Notes under the pieces: model-generated | What the model was told of the DNA's origin: nothing | Seen by the model: the letters and a program-made list of their open reading frames with translations, nothing else | The model's database searches: none | Position numbers and translations under genes: made by a program | Origin: JBDTSW01 sp963758845 | Lineage (GTDB): Bacteria; Actinomycetota; Thermoleophilia; Solirubrobacterales; 70-9 | Length of the DNA stretch: 64,000 nucleotides | NCBI GenBank assembly: GCA_963758845.1 | Contig: CAVWWX010000002.1 | Location: 2,480,001-2,544,000, forward strand | Reading direction: 5' to 3' | Part shown: positions 25,060 to 33,117 of the stretch, piece by piece | How the letters are laid out: each line of letters begins with the position of its first letter | Position numbering within the stretch: the first letter of the stretch is position 1

Positions 25060-25275
25060 ATGGGCCAAGACATCCTCGGGCTGGAAGCCGAGGCGAAGCA
25101 TGCCCGCGAGCGTTACCGGCTCTACCGGGCGAAGACCTACGGGCCCAGCCCCACGGACCCGGCGCATCTGCGCGATCTGGAGCGGGTCGCGACCGCCGCG
25201 GAGCAGCGCCTTCAGCGCAGCGCCCGGGCAAGGGTCCGGGGCGGACTGAGCGGGGTCCCGCGCGGCGTCAGTTGA
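25060..25275 (+). CDS. Small hypothetical protein, helical
   Basis: The 71 residues are strongly helical and Ala/Arg-rich (LEAEAKHARERYRLYRAK, HLRDLERVATAAEQRLQRSA), with a basic C-terminus. The first half has a heptad-like pattern, so a short coiled coil is possible. It follows the previous small gene by 4 bases and may be co-translated. The end overlaps the convergent ABC permease gene by 8 bp. No family recognised; the chance that this frame is not a real gene is appreciable. Confidence 0.45.
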   Translation: MGQDILGLEAEAKHARERYRLYRAKTYGPSPTDPAHLRDLERVATAAEQRLQRSARARVRGGLSGVPRGVS

Positions 25276-26053
25276 TCAGCGTCTTGGTCATCTGGCGCAC
25301 CGCGAGGCGCCACATGGCGAAGGTGAAGAGCGCGAGAAACGCGACCCGCAGCAGGTCCGTCGCCTGGAAGCCGAACGCTGCGTGGCGGACCAGCTCGACC
25401 AGGTGGTAGAGCGGGTTGACGTTTGAGGCGGCCTGGACGCCGTCGGGTAGCTGGTCGATCGGGAAGAAGGTGCCCGCGACCAGAAACAGCGGCGTCACCA
25501 GCAGCGTGGTGACGTAGTTGAACTGGTCGATCTTGTCGACGGTCCCGGCCATGGCAACCCCGAAGCCGGCGAACCCGAGCGCCGTCAGGAAGCAGAACAG
25601 CGGCACGACCAGCATCCCCGCCGCCGGGTCCAGCCCGAACGCCATGGCGACGAGCAGCGGGAAGCAGCCGTAGAAGCCAGCGCGGAGGCCGATCCAGAGC
25701 ATCTCGGCGGTGACCAGCTCCTCCACCGACACCGGCGCCGCGAGGATCGCATCGTAGGTGTTCTGGAAGCGGTGCTTGACGAAGGTGCCGAACATCGCCG
25801 GCAGCGCGCTGGAGAAGATCACGGCGGTCGCAACCATCCCGGTGCCCACGAACTCGACGTACTCGAGCCCGCCGACCCCGTCGATGAGGGTGGCGCCCAG
25901 CCCCAGGCCGAACGCAAGCAGGTAGATCACCGGCTCGAGCACGCTGGCGAAGGTCGTCGACTTCCAGAAGGTCCGGAAGTTCGCGACCTCGCGGCTCATG
26001 ATCCCCGTGATCGCGGCCGGGTCGAGCCGCTTGACCGTCACCTCTTCGTTCAC
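25268..26053 (-). CDS. ABC-2 type transporter permease
   Basis: A 261-residue membrane protein with six predicted helices and the ABC-2 pattern of drug and polysaccharide exporters of the NodJ/DrrB kind: MSREVANFRTFWKSTTFASV at the start, FVKHRFQNTYDAILAAPVSV then EELVTAEMLWIGLRAGFYG in the coupling region, and LYHLVELVRHAAFG near the end. It starts at a GTG (26053) that overlaps the stop of the ATPase gene (GTGA), so the two form one exporter. The exported substrate is unknown. Confidence 0.88.
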   Translation of the reverse strand: MNEEVTVKRLDPAAITGIMSREVANFRTFWKSTTFASVLEPVIYLLAFGLGLGATLIDGVGGLEYVEFVGTGMVATAVIFSSALPAMFGTFVKHRFQNTYDAILAAPVSVEELVTAEMLWIGLRAGFYGCFPLLVAMAFGLDPAAGMLVVPLFCFLTALGFAGFGVAMAGTVDKIDQFNYVTTLLVTPLFLVAGTFFPIDQLPDGVQAASNVNPLYHLVELVRHAAFGFQATDLLRVAFLALFTFAMWRLAVRQMTKTLIN

Positions 26054-26940
26054 TCGGCCTCCTCTCCGGTCAGCAGGACGAACACGTCCTCGAGCGAGGC
26101 CGCGCGGCGCAGGGCGTCGTCGGGGACGGCGCCGTCGGTGGCGTGCTCTGCTCCCACGACCGCGATCGCCGGCCCGGCGGGCCGAACGCGAAGGCCCTGC
26201 GCCTCGGCGTTCGCCCGCGCCTCGGCGAGGCGGTCGGGCGGCCCGTAGATCTCGGCGGTCAGAGCGCCCGCGTGCTCGGCGATCAGGTCCGCCGGCCGGC
26301 CCCGCGCGATGATCTTCCCCGCGGCCATCACCGCGACCTCGTCGGCCAGGCGCTCGGCCTCCTCGATGTAGTGGGTGGACATCAGGATGGTCGCCCCACG
26401 CGAGCGCAGGCCGTCGATCAACGTCCACATCTCGGTGCGGATCTGAGGGTCGAGGCCGACCGTCGGCTCGTCCAGCAGCAGCAGGTTCGGCTCGTGCACC
26501 AGCCCGCGCGCCAGAAGCAGGCGCCGGCGCATGCCGCCCGAGAGCTTGTCGACCGGGTCCTCGCGCCGCTCGCGAAGCCGGGCCAGGCCGAGGGTGCGGT
26601 CGACGGCGGCGGGGACGTCCTTCACGCGGTAAAGGCGCGCGAAGACGGCGAGGTTGTCCTGGACCGTGACGTCGATGTCGAGGTTGTCGAGCTGGGGCAC
26701 CACCCCCATCCGGATCCTGGCCTCCTTGGACTGGCCGGGGAGCTCGTAGCCGAGCACGCGGAGCTCGCCCTCGTCGGCGATGACCTGCCCCGTGAGCATC
26801 CGCATGGTCGTCGACTTGCCGGCGCCGTTCGGGCCCAGCAGCCCGAGGCAGATCCCCTCGGGGACGTCGAGGTCAAGGCCATCGACGGCCGTGATCTCGC
26901 CGAATCGCTTCACGACGCCGCGCAGTTCGATCGCGCTCAT
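26050..26940 (-). CDS. ABC transporter ATP-binding protein (DrrA/NodI-like)
   Basis: ATPase partner of the ABC-2 permease, 296 residues. Walker A is GPNGAGKST, the signature LSGGMRRRLLLARGLVHEPN and Walker B LLLLDEPTVGLD. An extra ~70 residues after the core (from TAEIYGPPDRLAEAR) match the C-terminal extension of DrrA-type drug-export ATPases. I start at 26940 (MSAIELRG), where homology starts, instead of at an ATG 20 codons upstream. Coupled to the permease by a 4-base overlap. Confidence 0.92.
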   Translation of the reverse strand: MSAIELRGVVKRFGEITAVDGLDLDVPEGICLGLLGPNGAGKSTTMRMLTGQVIADEGELRVLGYELPGQSKEARIRMGVVPQLDNLDIDVTVQDNLAVFARLYRVKDVPAAVDRTLGLARLRERREDPVDKLSGGMRRRLLLARGLVHEPNLLLLDEPTVGLDPQIRTEMWTLIDGLRSRGATILMSTHYIEEAERLADEVAVMAAGKIIARGRPADLIAEHAGALTAEIYGPPDRLAEARANAEAQGLRVRPAGPAIAVVGAEHATDGAVPDDALRRAASLEDVFVLLTGEEAE

Positions 26941-27045
26941 TGCGCTGGACACGGTACTTAGGACGTTTCGGGCGCCCGGAAGTCGTCGGTGCCCCATCAC
27001 ACAGCCCGCCTGCCGCGGCTGCCAAGCTTCGAGGACGGGACCAAC

Positions 27046-27666
27046 GTGCGCCTTCCCATGCTGATCGGCATCGTCATCCTCATCCTCACCACGCTGCTGG
27101 TGGCGGCCCAGCTGTTCCTGCCCGGCGTCGGCGAGAAGCGGATCGAGGATCGCCTCACCGAGGGCGGAGGTGACGCGGACGTCACGCTGTCGGCGACCCC
27201 CGCCGCGCGGCTCTTGCTGGGCGACGGCGACCGGATCGAGGTCCGCGGCTCAAACCTCGACCTCGACCTCGAGACCGAGGACCCAGAGGTCCTGGACCGC
27301 CTGGATGGCTTTGGCGAGGTCGAGGTCGCCCTGGCCGACTTCCGCGCCGGGCCGTTCGCGGTCTCAAGCTTCGAGATGTCGCGCGACGGCGACGGCCCCT
27401 ACGCGGTGCGATCGACCAGCTCGACCACCGCCGCCGACCTGGTCGACTACGGTGCGGGCGCGCTTGGCATCGCCGGTGGGCCGCTGCTTCGCTTCTTCGC
27501 CGGCCGCGCGCCCCTCGGCACCCGCGAGATCCCGATCAGGGTGGACATGGAGATGGAGTCCGACGACGGCCGCATCCGCGTGGTATCCGGCAGCGGCACC
27601 GTCGCCGGGTACCCGACCGGCCCGCTGGCCCAGTTCATCACCGCCGCGATCGTGGTACGGCTCTAA
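27046..27666 (+). CDS. DUF2993 (LmeA-like) membrane-anchored protein
   Basis: About 206 residues: one membrane helix right at the N-terminus (LIGIVILILTTLLVAAQLF), then an outward domain beginning GVGEKRIEDRLTEGGGDADV and PAARLLLGDGDRIEVRGSNLDLDL in part, a pattern of DUF2993 proteins. The mycobacterial member LmeA is a periplasmic phosphoinositide-binding protein needed for lipomannan maturation. The GTG at 27046 (GGGA 6 bases before) or the ATG at 27058 is the start. The stop is 2 bases before the next gene, so it is probably co-transcribed with the hydrolase. Confidence 0.75.
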   Translation: MRLPMLIGIVILILTTLLVAAQLFLPGVGEKRIEDRLTEGGGDADVTLSATPAARLLLGDGDRIEVRGSNLDLDLETEDPEVLDRLDGFGEVEVALADFRAGPFAVSSFEMSRDGDGPYAVRSTSSTTAADLVDYGAGALGIAGGPLLRFFAGRAPLGTREIPIRVDMEMESDDGRIRVVSGSGTVAGYPTGPLAQFITAAIVVRL

Positions 27667-27668
27667 GC

Positions 27669-28472
27669 ATGGGCGCGCCGCGGATCGGGCGGGTGGACGG
27701 CCTTGTATTCGAGGTCGGCGGCGACGGCCCGCCCCTGCTCCTGGTCCACGAGGGGATCGGGGACCGCGGGTCCTGGGATCCACACTGGGACGCCTTCTGC
27801 GACCACTTCACGACGGTCCGCTTCGACCAGCGCGGCTTCGGCGAGTCAGCCGATCCCGCGGGTCCCTACGCGCTGCACGAAGATGCGCTCACGGTGATGC
27901 GAGCCGCGGGCTTCGAGCGGGCGGCCGTGGTCGGCGTGTCGCTGGGGGGCGCGGTGGCGATCGAGCTGGCCCTCGAGCACCCTGGGGCAATCGAGCGAGC
28001 GGTCCTGGTGTCGACCACGCCGGACGGCGGCGTCGACCCGCCCGGGCTCGTCGCCAAGTGGGAGGAGGTCGATCGGCTGGTCGCGCGGGGCGACCTGGAC
28101 GCGGCGAACGAGATCGAGCTTGGGATCTGGGTCGACGGCGTGGGGCGTGGGCCCGGCGAGGAGGCCGACCCCGCCGTGCGCGACGCCGTCGGGGCCGTCA
28201 ACCGTTCGCTCCTGAAGCGCCAGTCGCGCTTCCGGCACAGCCCGGCCGACCTGGAGCCGCCGGCGCTCCAGCGGTTGGGTGAGCTGAGCGAGCTGCCGAT
28301 CCTGGTGATCACGGGGGCCTTCGACCAGCCCATGGTCGCCGAGGCCGCGACGGCGATCGTTGCGGCTACCGGCGCGGTGCGCATGGACGTGGCCGCGGCC
28401 GCGCACCTTCCGCACCTCGAGCAGCCGCGGGAGTTCCGCGAGGCCGCGCTCGCGTTCCTCGCGCCCGGCTGA
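27669..28472 (+). CDS. Alpha/beta hydrolase
   Basis: The 267 residues have the alpha/beta-hydrolase layout: LLVHEGIGDRGSWDPHWDAF near the oxyanion loop, the nucleophile elbow GVSLGG with Ser, a late acidic residue in VITGAFDQP and the His in AAHLPHLEQP. No signal peptide. Similar proteins hydrolyse esters, lactones (3-oxoadipate enol-lactone) or haloalkanes; sequence alone does not choose. It follows the DUF2993 gene by 2 bases. Confidence 0.87.
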   Translation: MGAPRIGRVDGLVFEVGGDGPPLLLVHEGIGDRGSWDPHWDAFCDHFTTVRFDQRGFGESADPAGPYALHEDALTVMRAAGFERAAVVGVSLGGAVAIELALEHPGAIERAVLVSTTPDGGVDPPGLVAKWEEVDRLVARGDLDAANEIELGIWVDGVGRGPGEEADPAVRDAVGAVNRSLLKRQSRFRHSPADLEPPALQRLGELSELPILVITGAFDQPMVAEAATAIVAATGAVRMDVAAAAHLPHLEQPREFREAALAFLAPG

Positions 28473-28498
28473 TCGGGGCCGCGGATAGGCTGGCGCCC

Positions 28499-29236
28499 GT
28501 GCCTGGCGAGCGATCGGCCACCCCGAAGCTCTCGCTGCCGGCGGTGGTCTCGGAGGCTGCGGCCTCCTACCGCGCCTACTGGGCCCCGCTCCTCATCATC
28601 GCCGTCGCCCTCTTCGCGCCGATCGTCCTGTTCGAGGTGCTCACCGAGGACGTCCGCGAGGTCGAGACCGGAAGCGGCTTCGAGGTCGTCGAGGCGATCG
28701 TCGCCGCGCTCGGCGTGAGCGTGTTCGCGACGATCGGGGACGTCTTCTACACCGGCGTGGTCGCGGCCGCCGTCGGGATGCGCCGCGAGGGCGTCGCCCG
28801 CGATCTGCGCGAGATCGCACGGGAGCTTCCGGTCCTGCGGCTGATCGCGGTCGACGTGCTCTTCGCCCTGATGGTCGCCGCCGGCTTCATCGCCCTCATC
28901 GTCCCCGGGGTGATCATCTTCACCTGGTATTGCCTGACACCCGCGGTGGTCGAGATCGAGGGGACCGGCGTCCGCGCCTCCTTCTCCCGCAGCCGCCAGC
29001 TCGTGAGGGGGAACTTCTGGAGGGTCCTCGGGCTGCTGGCGCCGGTGATGATCGGCGGCGACGCGATCGGCGAATGGCTGGGCGAGAGCGGGCCCTCGCT
29101 GCTTGGCGACGGGCAAGCCGGGGAGTGGCTCGGCGGCGTGCTTGCCGACGTCGCCACCGCTCCACTGTTCGCGCTGGCGGCGGTGGTCGCGACGCACCAG
29201 CTGATCGCCATGCACCGCGGGCGGCCCCCCGGTTAG
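28499..29236 (+). CDS. Multi-pass membrane protein of unknown function
   Basis: A 245-residue protein with six hydrophobic segments (YWAPLLIIAVALFAPIVLFE, FIALIVPGVIIFTWYCLTPA and others) and cytoplasmic-looking Arg patches. The motif VEIEGTGVRASFSRSRQLV, then NFWRVLGLL, is typical of the glycerophosphodiester-phosphodiesterase membrane-domain / DUF975-like group. GTG start at 28499. The function is unknown. The TAG stop overlaps the TAA stop of the convergent gene within TTAG (29233-29236). Confidence 0.75.
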   Translation: MPGERSATPKLSLPAVVSEAAASYRAYWAPLLIIAVALFAPIVLFEVLTEDVREVETGSGFEVVEAIVAALGVSVFATIGDVFYTGVVAAAVGMRREGVARDLREIARELPVLRLIAVDVLFALMVAAGFIALIVPGVIIFTWYCLTPAVVEIEGTGVRASFSRSRQLVRGNFWRVLGLLAPVMIGGDAIGEWLGESGPSLLGDGQAGEWLGGVLADVATAPLFALAAVVATHQLIAMHRGRPPG

Positions 29237-30032
29237 CCCCTGCCCTTCTCCTTCAGCTTCTCCTCGTAGTCGGCCTCGGTCGAGCCCCCGATCACGTTCC
29301 GAGCCCACTCCTTGAAGCGCTCGGTGCGCCGGCTGGGGTCGAAGCGGCGCTCGGAGCGGGCCTGCTTCTTCGGGTTGCGCTGACCGTAGAACCTCCTGGC
29401 CCACCCGGACTTCGGCTTGCCCAGGCGGATCGCGCCGTAGAAGCGCGAGCGGCGCGATGAGGAACCCGATCGTCCCGTGCGCCACCCGCCCCTTCATGAA
29501 GCAGGTCACGATCGCGGCGACGGCGAGGGCGGCCGCGATAATCGAGCCGAGCGACGGCGCCGAAGTTGCCGTCGTCGAACTCGAAGGGCCGGATCCCCAG
29601 CAGCACCAGGCTCATCGCGGTGACCGCGATCACGGCCGCGTCGACGGACGAGCGCCCCTCCTTGGCCCAGTAGACGTCGGTCAGGTAGACCCACAGCGCG
29701 AACTCGTCGATCGTCAGGCCCATTCCGACGCCGAACGCGAACGCGCAGATCTCGTAGATCGGGTTGGTCGCGAAGCCCCCGAAGCTGAGCGTCCCGGCGA
29801 TCATCATCAGGACGATCCCGAAGACCAGGTGGTGGACGTGGACGCCCGAGTCGCTGACCACGCTGCCCGGCCACCACGGTACGCGCGGGCTGCGCATCAG
29901 CCGGGTCGAAAGCCGGATGAACCCGAAGGACAGGAGCAGCCCCAACAGCACGAGGAACAGCCACTGGCGGTCGTGTTCGACCAGCTGGTCGTTCCAGAAG
30001 TCCGAGATGAAGCTCGCGACCATCACCTTCAC
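29233..30032 (-). pseudogene. Conserved actinobacterial membrane protein, broken by two frameshifts
   Basis: The reading starts at a GTG (30032) that overlaps the stop of the upstream gene (GTGA) and has GGAGGG before it. It gives several membrane helices, the motif SDSGVHVHHLVFGIVLMM and EFALWVYLTDVYWAKEGRSS. At about 29555 the frame breaks; removing one base continues with LGSIIAAALAVAAIVTCFMK. At about 29443 it breaks again; removing one base continues with FYGAIRLGKPKSGWARRFYG and a basic, helical tail ending at 29233. The restored protein has about 265 residues and a basic cytoplasmic tail. It resembles the HVHH-containing integral membrane proteins of actinobacteria, whose function is unknown. 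The breaks may be sequence errors. Confidence 0.75.
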
Positions 30033-32170
30033 GGGGATCCCTCCGCCCGCTCGCGGTCCGCGACCCGCTCGGCGTTCAGCTCGTCGACCGCCTTCACCAG
30101 GTCGCCCTGGTCGTAGTGGTCGGTCGCGATGAACGAGACCGGGAGGCCGCGCTCCTTCTCGCATTCATGAACCCGATCCAAGAGCGCCTTCTCGGTAAGG
30201 AACGCGGCGTTGGCCCCTCGCTGGGGCGGGAACACATCGGCCCAGTGGTTGAGCATCAGGATCGGGCTGTCGGTCTCGCCGCGGTTGGGGTCACAGCTCA
30301 GCTGGTCGACCTTGGTAGCGCCCAGGGGAGTGTCCTGCACAAAGGAGAAGCCGTCGAGGTACCAGGGCACGGTGCCGTCCGCGTCCTTCTCGGTGAACAC
30401 GACGACCCGCTTGTCGGAGCGCACCAGCTCGCCCAGCGTCGGCAACGGCTTCGCGCGATCGAGCTGGGCCGTCCGGTCCTCGAGCCCGGCCTCGGTGAAG
30501 GCGCGCTCGATGTCCTCCGGGCCCACGTAGGGCTCGATGAAGATCGCGACGACCTCCCCGGGGTTGTCGTCCAGGAACTCCCGGATGTCGGTGAGTCCCT
30601 CGACCAGCGACGTCGCCCCCAGCTCGCACGCGGTGTGGCACATCCAGACGTCCGGGTCGGCGCCGCCCGAGCCGCGGATGCCGACGCTGCCCGCCAGCCG
30701 CTCCGCGGCCGCAAGTACCTCCGGGGGAAGCGCCTGTACGACCTTGTTGCGGTCGCGGCCCTCGGCCTCGAAGTCGGTGTTGACCCGCCCGTCCTGGCCC
30801 TCGATGCCCCAGTGCGGGTCGAGCAGGAACAGGCGGATCCCGCCCTCGAGCTGGCTTGGGATGGTCCGTTTCTGATTCGCGATGAACCAACGGGGGCTGT
30901 CGGCGGCCGAGAACGAGTTGTGGGTGCCGGCGAACGCGGCCTCGTTCAGGCGCAGGTCGCACAGCCCCACGGATCCGTTGCAGCCCTCGCGCGGTGTCGG
31001 GTTCCGGCCCGGGCCATCGTCCCCGCGGGTCAGGAGCACGAGCCCGACGGCGACCGCCACGACGGCGACACCCGCCCCGACCAGCCCGCGTGTCAGTGCC
31101 TTGCGCCGCGCGGCCTCTCCGGATGCCTCGTCGCCGGGCGCCTGGAGCATCAGCAGCAGCTCGCCGGCGCCGAAGTAGATCAGGAAACCCCCGATGAGCA
31201 GGGCCGCCACGGTCAGCCCGAGCTGGGGCTCGAGCGCGACCAGGAACCCCGCAGCGATCGCCCCAACGGCCCGCGCCGCGCGTCCGAGCGTGCTGGAGGG
31301 CCGCTGCCCCAGGCGGCGGGTCAGGCGCGTGGCGGGGCTCTCCGAGCGCTCGGGGTCGAGGACGGCTGCCGCGCCCGCGACGACGGCGCCAACGAGGGCC
31401 AGCAGGAGGGCCCAGACGAAGAGCCCGCCGAAGAACGCGTCGAGGATGCCGGCCACGGCGTCCTGCGCCTCTTGGTCGGTCAGCTCGTCGTCGCCGACGA
31501 TGCCGGCGAGGAACCTCGACCGGATGATCAGTAGCGCCACGGCCAGCGCGATCCCGGCCCCCGCCGCCGCCACGGCCGCGCGGAGGACGCCGACGCGGCG
31601 GTCGCCGGAGGCGATGACCGCGCCGAGCAGGAGCGCAAGCGCGATGATCGGGGCGATCAGCCCCAGCACGCGGATCTTGTCCGCGGCCTGCAGGGTGGCC
31701 CCGGCGAAGTCGCGGTCCTTGAGCTTCAGCAGCGCCAGATCGGCCTCCTTCGGCAGCTGCTTCGCGACGTCGGGCGCGACCGACTCGAGGCCGAAGCGCA
31801 CGATCTGGCTTGCGTCGGCCAAGTCGAACGCGACGCTCTTGCGGTCGCGCTCGAAGAGCACGAGGTTGGTCTGGCGGGCCGCCTCGCGGAAGACGTCGCG
31901 GAACGCGCTCGTCTCGATGACCGCGCCGACCACCGACTCCAATACCGGCCTCGCGGCCACGAGGTTCGGGGCTCCGTTCTCGATCAGGCCGACCACGACC
32001 TCGGTGGCGACGACGTCGCGCACGGCGTCATCTTTCAGCGCCTCGGCCGCATGGTCGGCGAAGGCGTCCGAGTCGATGATCTCCGCCCGCGCGTAGAGGA
32101 GGATCGCGCCGACGAACAGCAGCACCGCACCCACCACGGCGAGCACGACGCTGACCGCGCTCCGGCTCAA
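30029..32170 (-). CDS. Membrane protein with external PI-PLC-like phosphodiesterase domain
   Basis: This 713-residue protein has a signal-anchor helix (VVLAVVGAVLLFVGAILLYA), a region with several further helices up to about residue 385, and a C-terminal ~330-residue domain. The domain has the PI-PLC-X-like pattern: FAGTHNSFSAADSPRWFIAN with the first catalytic His, LEGGIRLFLLDPHW, FIEPYVG and, near the end, LNHWADVFPPQRGANAA. Such domains cleave phosphodiesters of inositol lipids or related glycerophosphodiesters without metal or with Ca2+. The membrane part may place the enzyme at the lipid surface. It lies between an alpha/beta hydrolase and the HVHH protein with 4-base overlaps on both sides. 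Confidence 0.78.
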   Translation of the reverse strand: MSRSAVSVVLAVVGAVLLFVGAILLYARAEIIDSDAFADHAAEALKDDAVRDVVATEVVVGLIENGAPNLVAARPVLESVVGAVIETSAFRDVFREAARQTNLVLFERDRKSVAFDLADASQIVRFGLESVAPDVAKQLPKEADLALLKLKDRDFAGATLQAADKIRVLGLIAPIIALALLLGAVIASGDRRVGVLRAAVAAAGAGIALAVALLIIRSRFLAGIVGDDELTDQEAQDAVAGILDAFFGGLFVWALLLALVGAVVAGAAAVLDPERSESPATRLTRRLGQRPSSTLGRAARAVGAIAAGFLVALEPQLGLTVAALLIGGFLIYFGAGELLLMLQAPGDEASGEAARRKALTRGLVGAGVAVVAVAVGLVLLTRGDDGPGRNPTPREGCNGSVGLCDLRLNEAAFAGTHNSFSAADSPRWFIANQKRTIPSQLEGGIRLFLLDPHWGIEGQDGRVNTDFEAEGRDRNKVVQALPPEVLAAAERLAGSVGIRGSGGADPDVWMCHTACELGATSLVEGLTDIREFLDDNPGEVVAIFIEPYVGPEDIERAFTEAGLEDRTAQLDRAKPLPTLGELVRSDKRVVVFTEKDADGTVPWYLDGFSFVQDTPLGATKVDQLSCDPNRGETDSPILMLNHWADVFPPQRGANAAFLTEKALLDRVHECEKERGLPVSFIATDHYDQGDLVKAVDELNAERVADRERAEGSP

Positions 32171-33114
32171 GAGGCGATCGCCGCGGCGGGGTCCCCGGCC
32201 CCCCGCTGGAAGCCTCCGCGCGCCGCGTTGGCCGCGATCTCGTCGGCGAAACGACCGAACAGGGCCGGCGGCATGTCATGGCCCATCCCGTCGATCACGT
32301 GGAGCTCGGCGCCGGGGATCGCGCGCGCCAGCGAGCGGCCGGCCGCGGGCCTCACAAGCGGGTCACGGTCGCCGTGGATGACCAGCGTCGGGGCCCTCAC
32401 CCCTGCCAGACGCTTGGTCCGGTCGCCCGACGAGGTGATGGCGTGGAGCTGGCGGGCGACCCCGGCGGAGTGATGGTCGCGATCCCAGGTCAGCTCGAGC
32501 ACCCGGCGGAACTCCTCCTCTCGCTCCTCGTCCATGGGATAGGCGGGCGAGCCGATGATCTCGAACGTCCGGAGGGTGCGGGCGACGAATGCCTCCTTCG
32601 TCTTCGGCGGGTTGGCGAGCAGCGTGCCAAGCGCGCGCAGGCGCGGGAGCGCTGTGACGCGCTTGCCGCTTCCAGACATCATCATCGTCAGCGACCGGAC
32701 CCTCTCGGGGTGGCGGTACGCGGTCACCTGGGCCATCATCCCGCCCATCGAGACGCCGAACAGGTGCATCGAGGAGATCTCGAGGGCATCGGCCAGGCCG
32801 GCGATGTCGTCGGCCATATCGTTCAGGTGGTAGGCGCGGCCGCGCGGGAGGCCGAACATCATCGCCGCCGTGCCGGGGGGCGGCGCGTCGACCTTCGAGG
32901 AGTGGCCAGCGTCGCGGTTGTCGAAGCGGATCACCCGGAAGCCGCGGTCGATCAGCTCGTTGACGAAGGCGGGGTTCCAGTGGATCAGCTGCGTGCCGAG
33001 CCCCATCACGAGGATCAGCGGCTCGCCCTCCGGGTCGCCGAGGTCCTCGTAGCAGAGGTCGAGCGACCCGACTCGGGCGAAGCGCTCGTCGGGGTGTAGC
33101 TCGGCCCGCCGCAT
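32167..33114 (-). CDS. Alpha/beta hydrolase
   Basis: The 315 residues carry LILVMGLGTQLIHWNPAF, FDNRDAGHSS, the nucleophile elbow HLFGVSMGGMMAQ and a late His in HVIDGMGHDMPPALF, all features of the alpha/beta-hydrolase fold with a cap of about 80 residues. DNRDAGHS is frequent in actinobacterial lipase/esterases of this group. It is coupled to the downstream PI-PLC-like gene (ATGA overlap), so lipid turnover is a plausible shared theme. The upstream GMC gene ends 3 bases before it. Confidence 0.88.
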   Translation of the reverse strand: MRRAELHPDERFARVGSLDLCYEDLGDPEGEPLILVMGLGTQLIHWNPAFVNELIDRGFRVIRFDNRDAGHSSKVDAPPPGTAAMMFGLPRGRAYHLNDMADDIAGLADALEISSMHLFGVSMGGMMAQVTAYRHPERVRSLTMMMSGSGKRVTALPRLRALGTLLANPPKTKEAFVARTLRTFEIIGSPAYPMDEEREEEFRRVLELTWDRDHHSAGVARQLHAITSSGDRTKRLAGVRAPTLVIHGDRDPLVRPAAGRSLARAIPGAELHVIDGMGHDMPPALFGRFADEIAANAARGGFQRGAGDPAAAIAS

Positions 33115-33117
33115 CGC

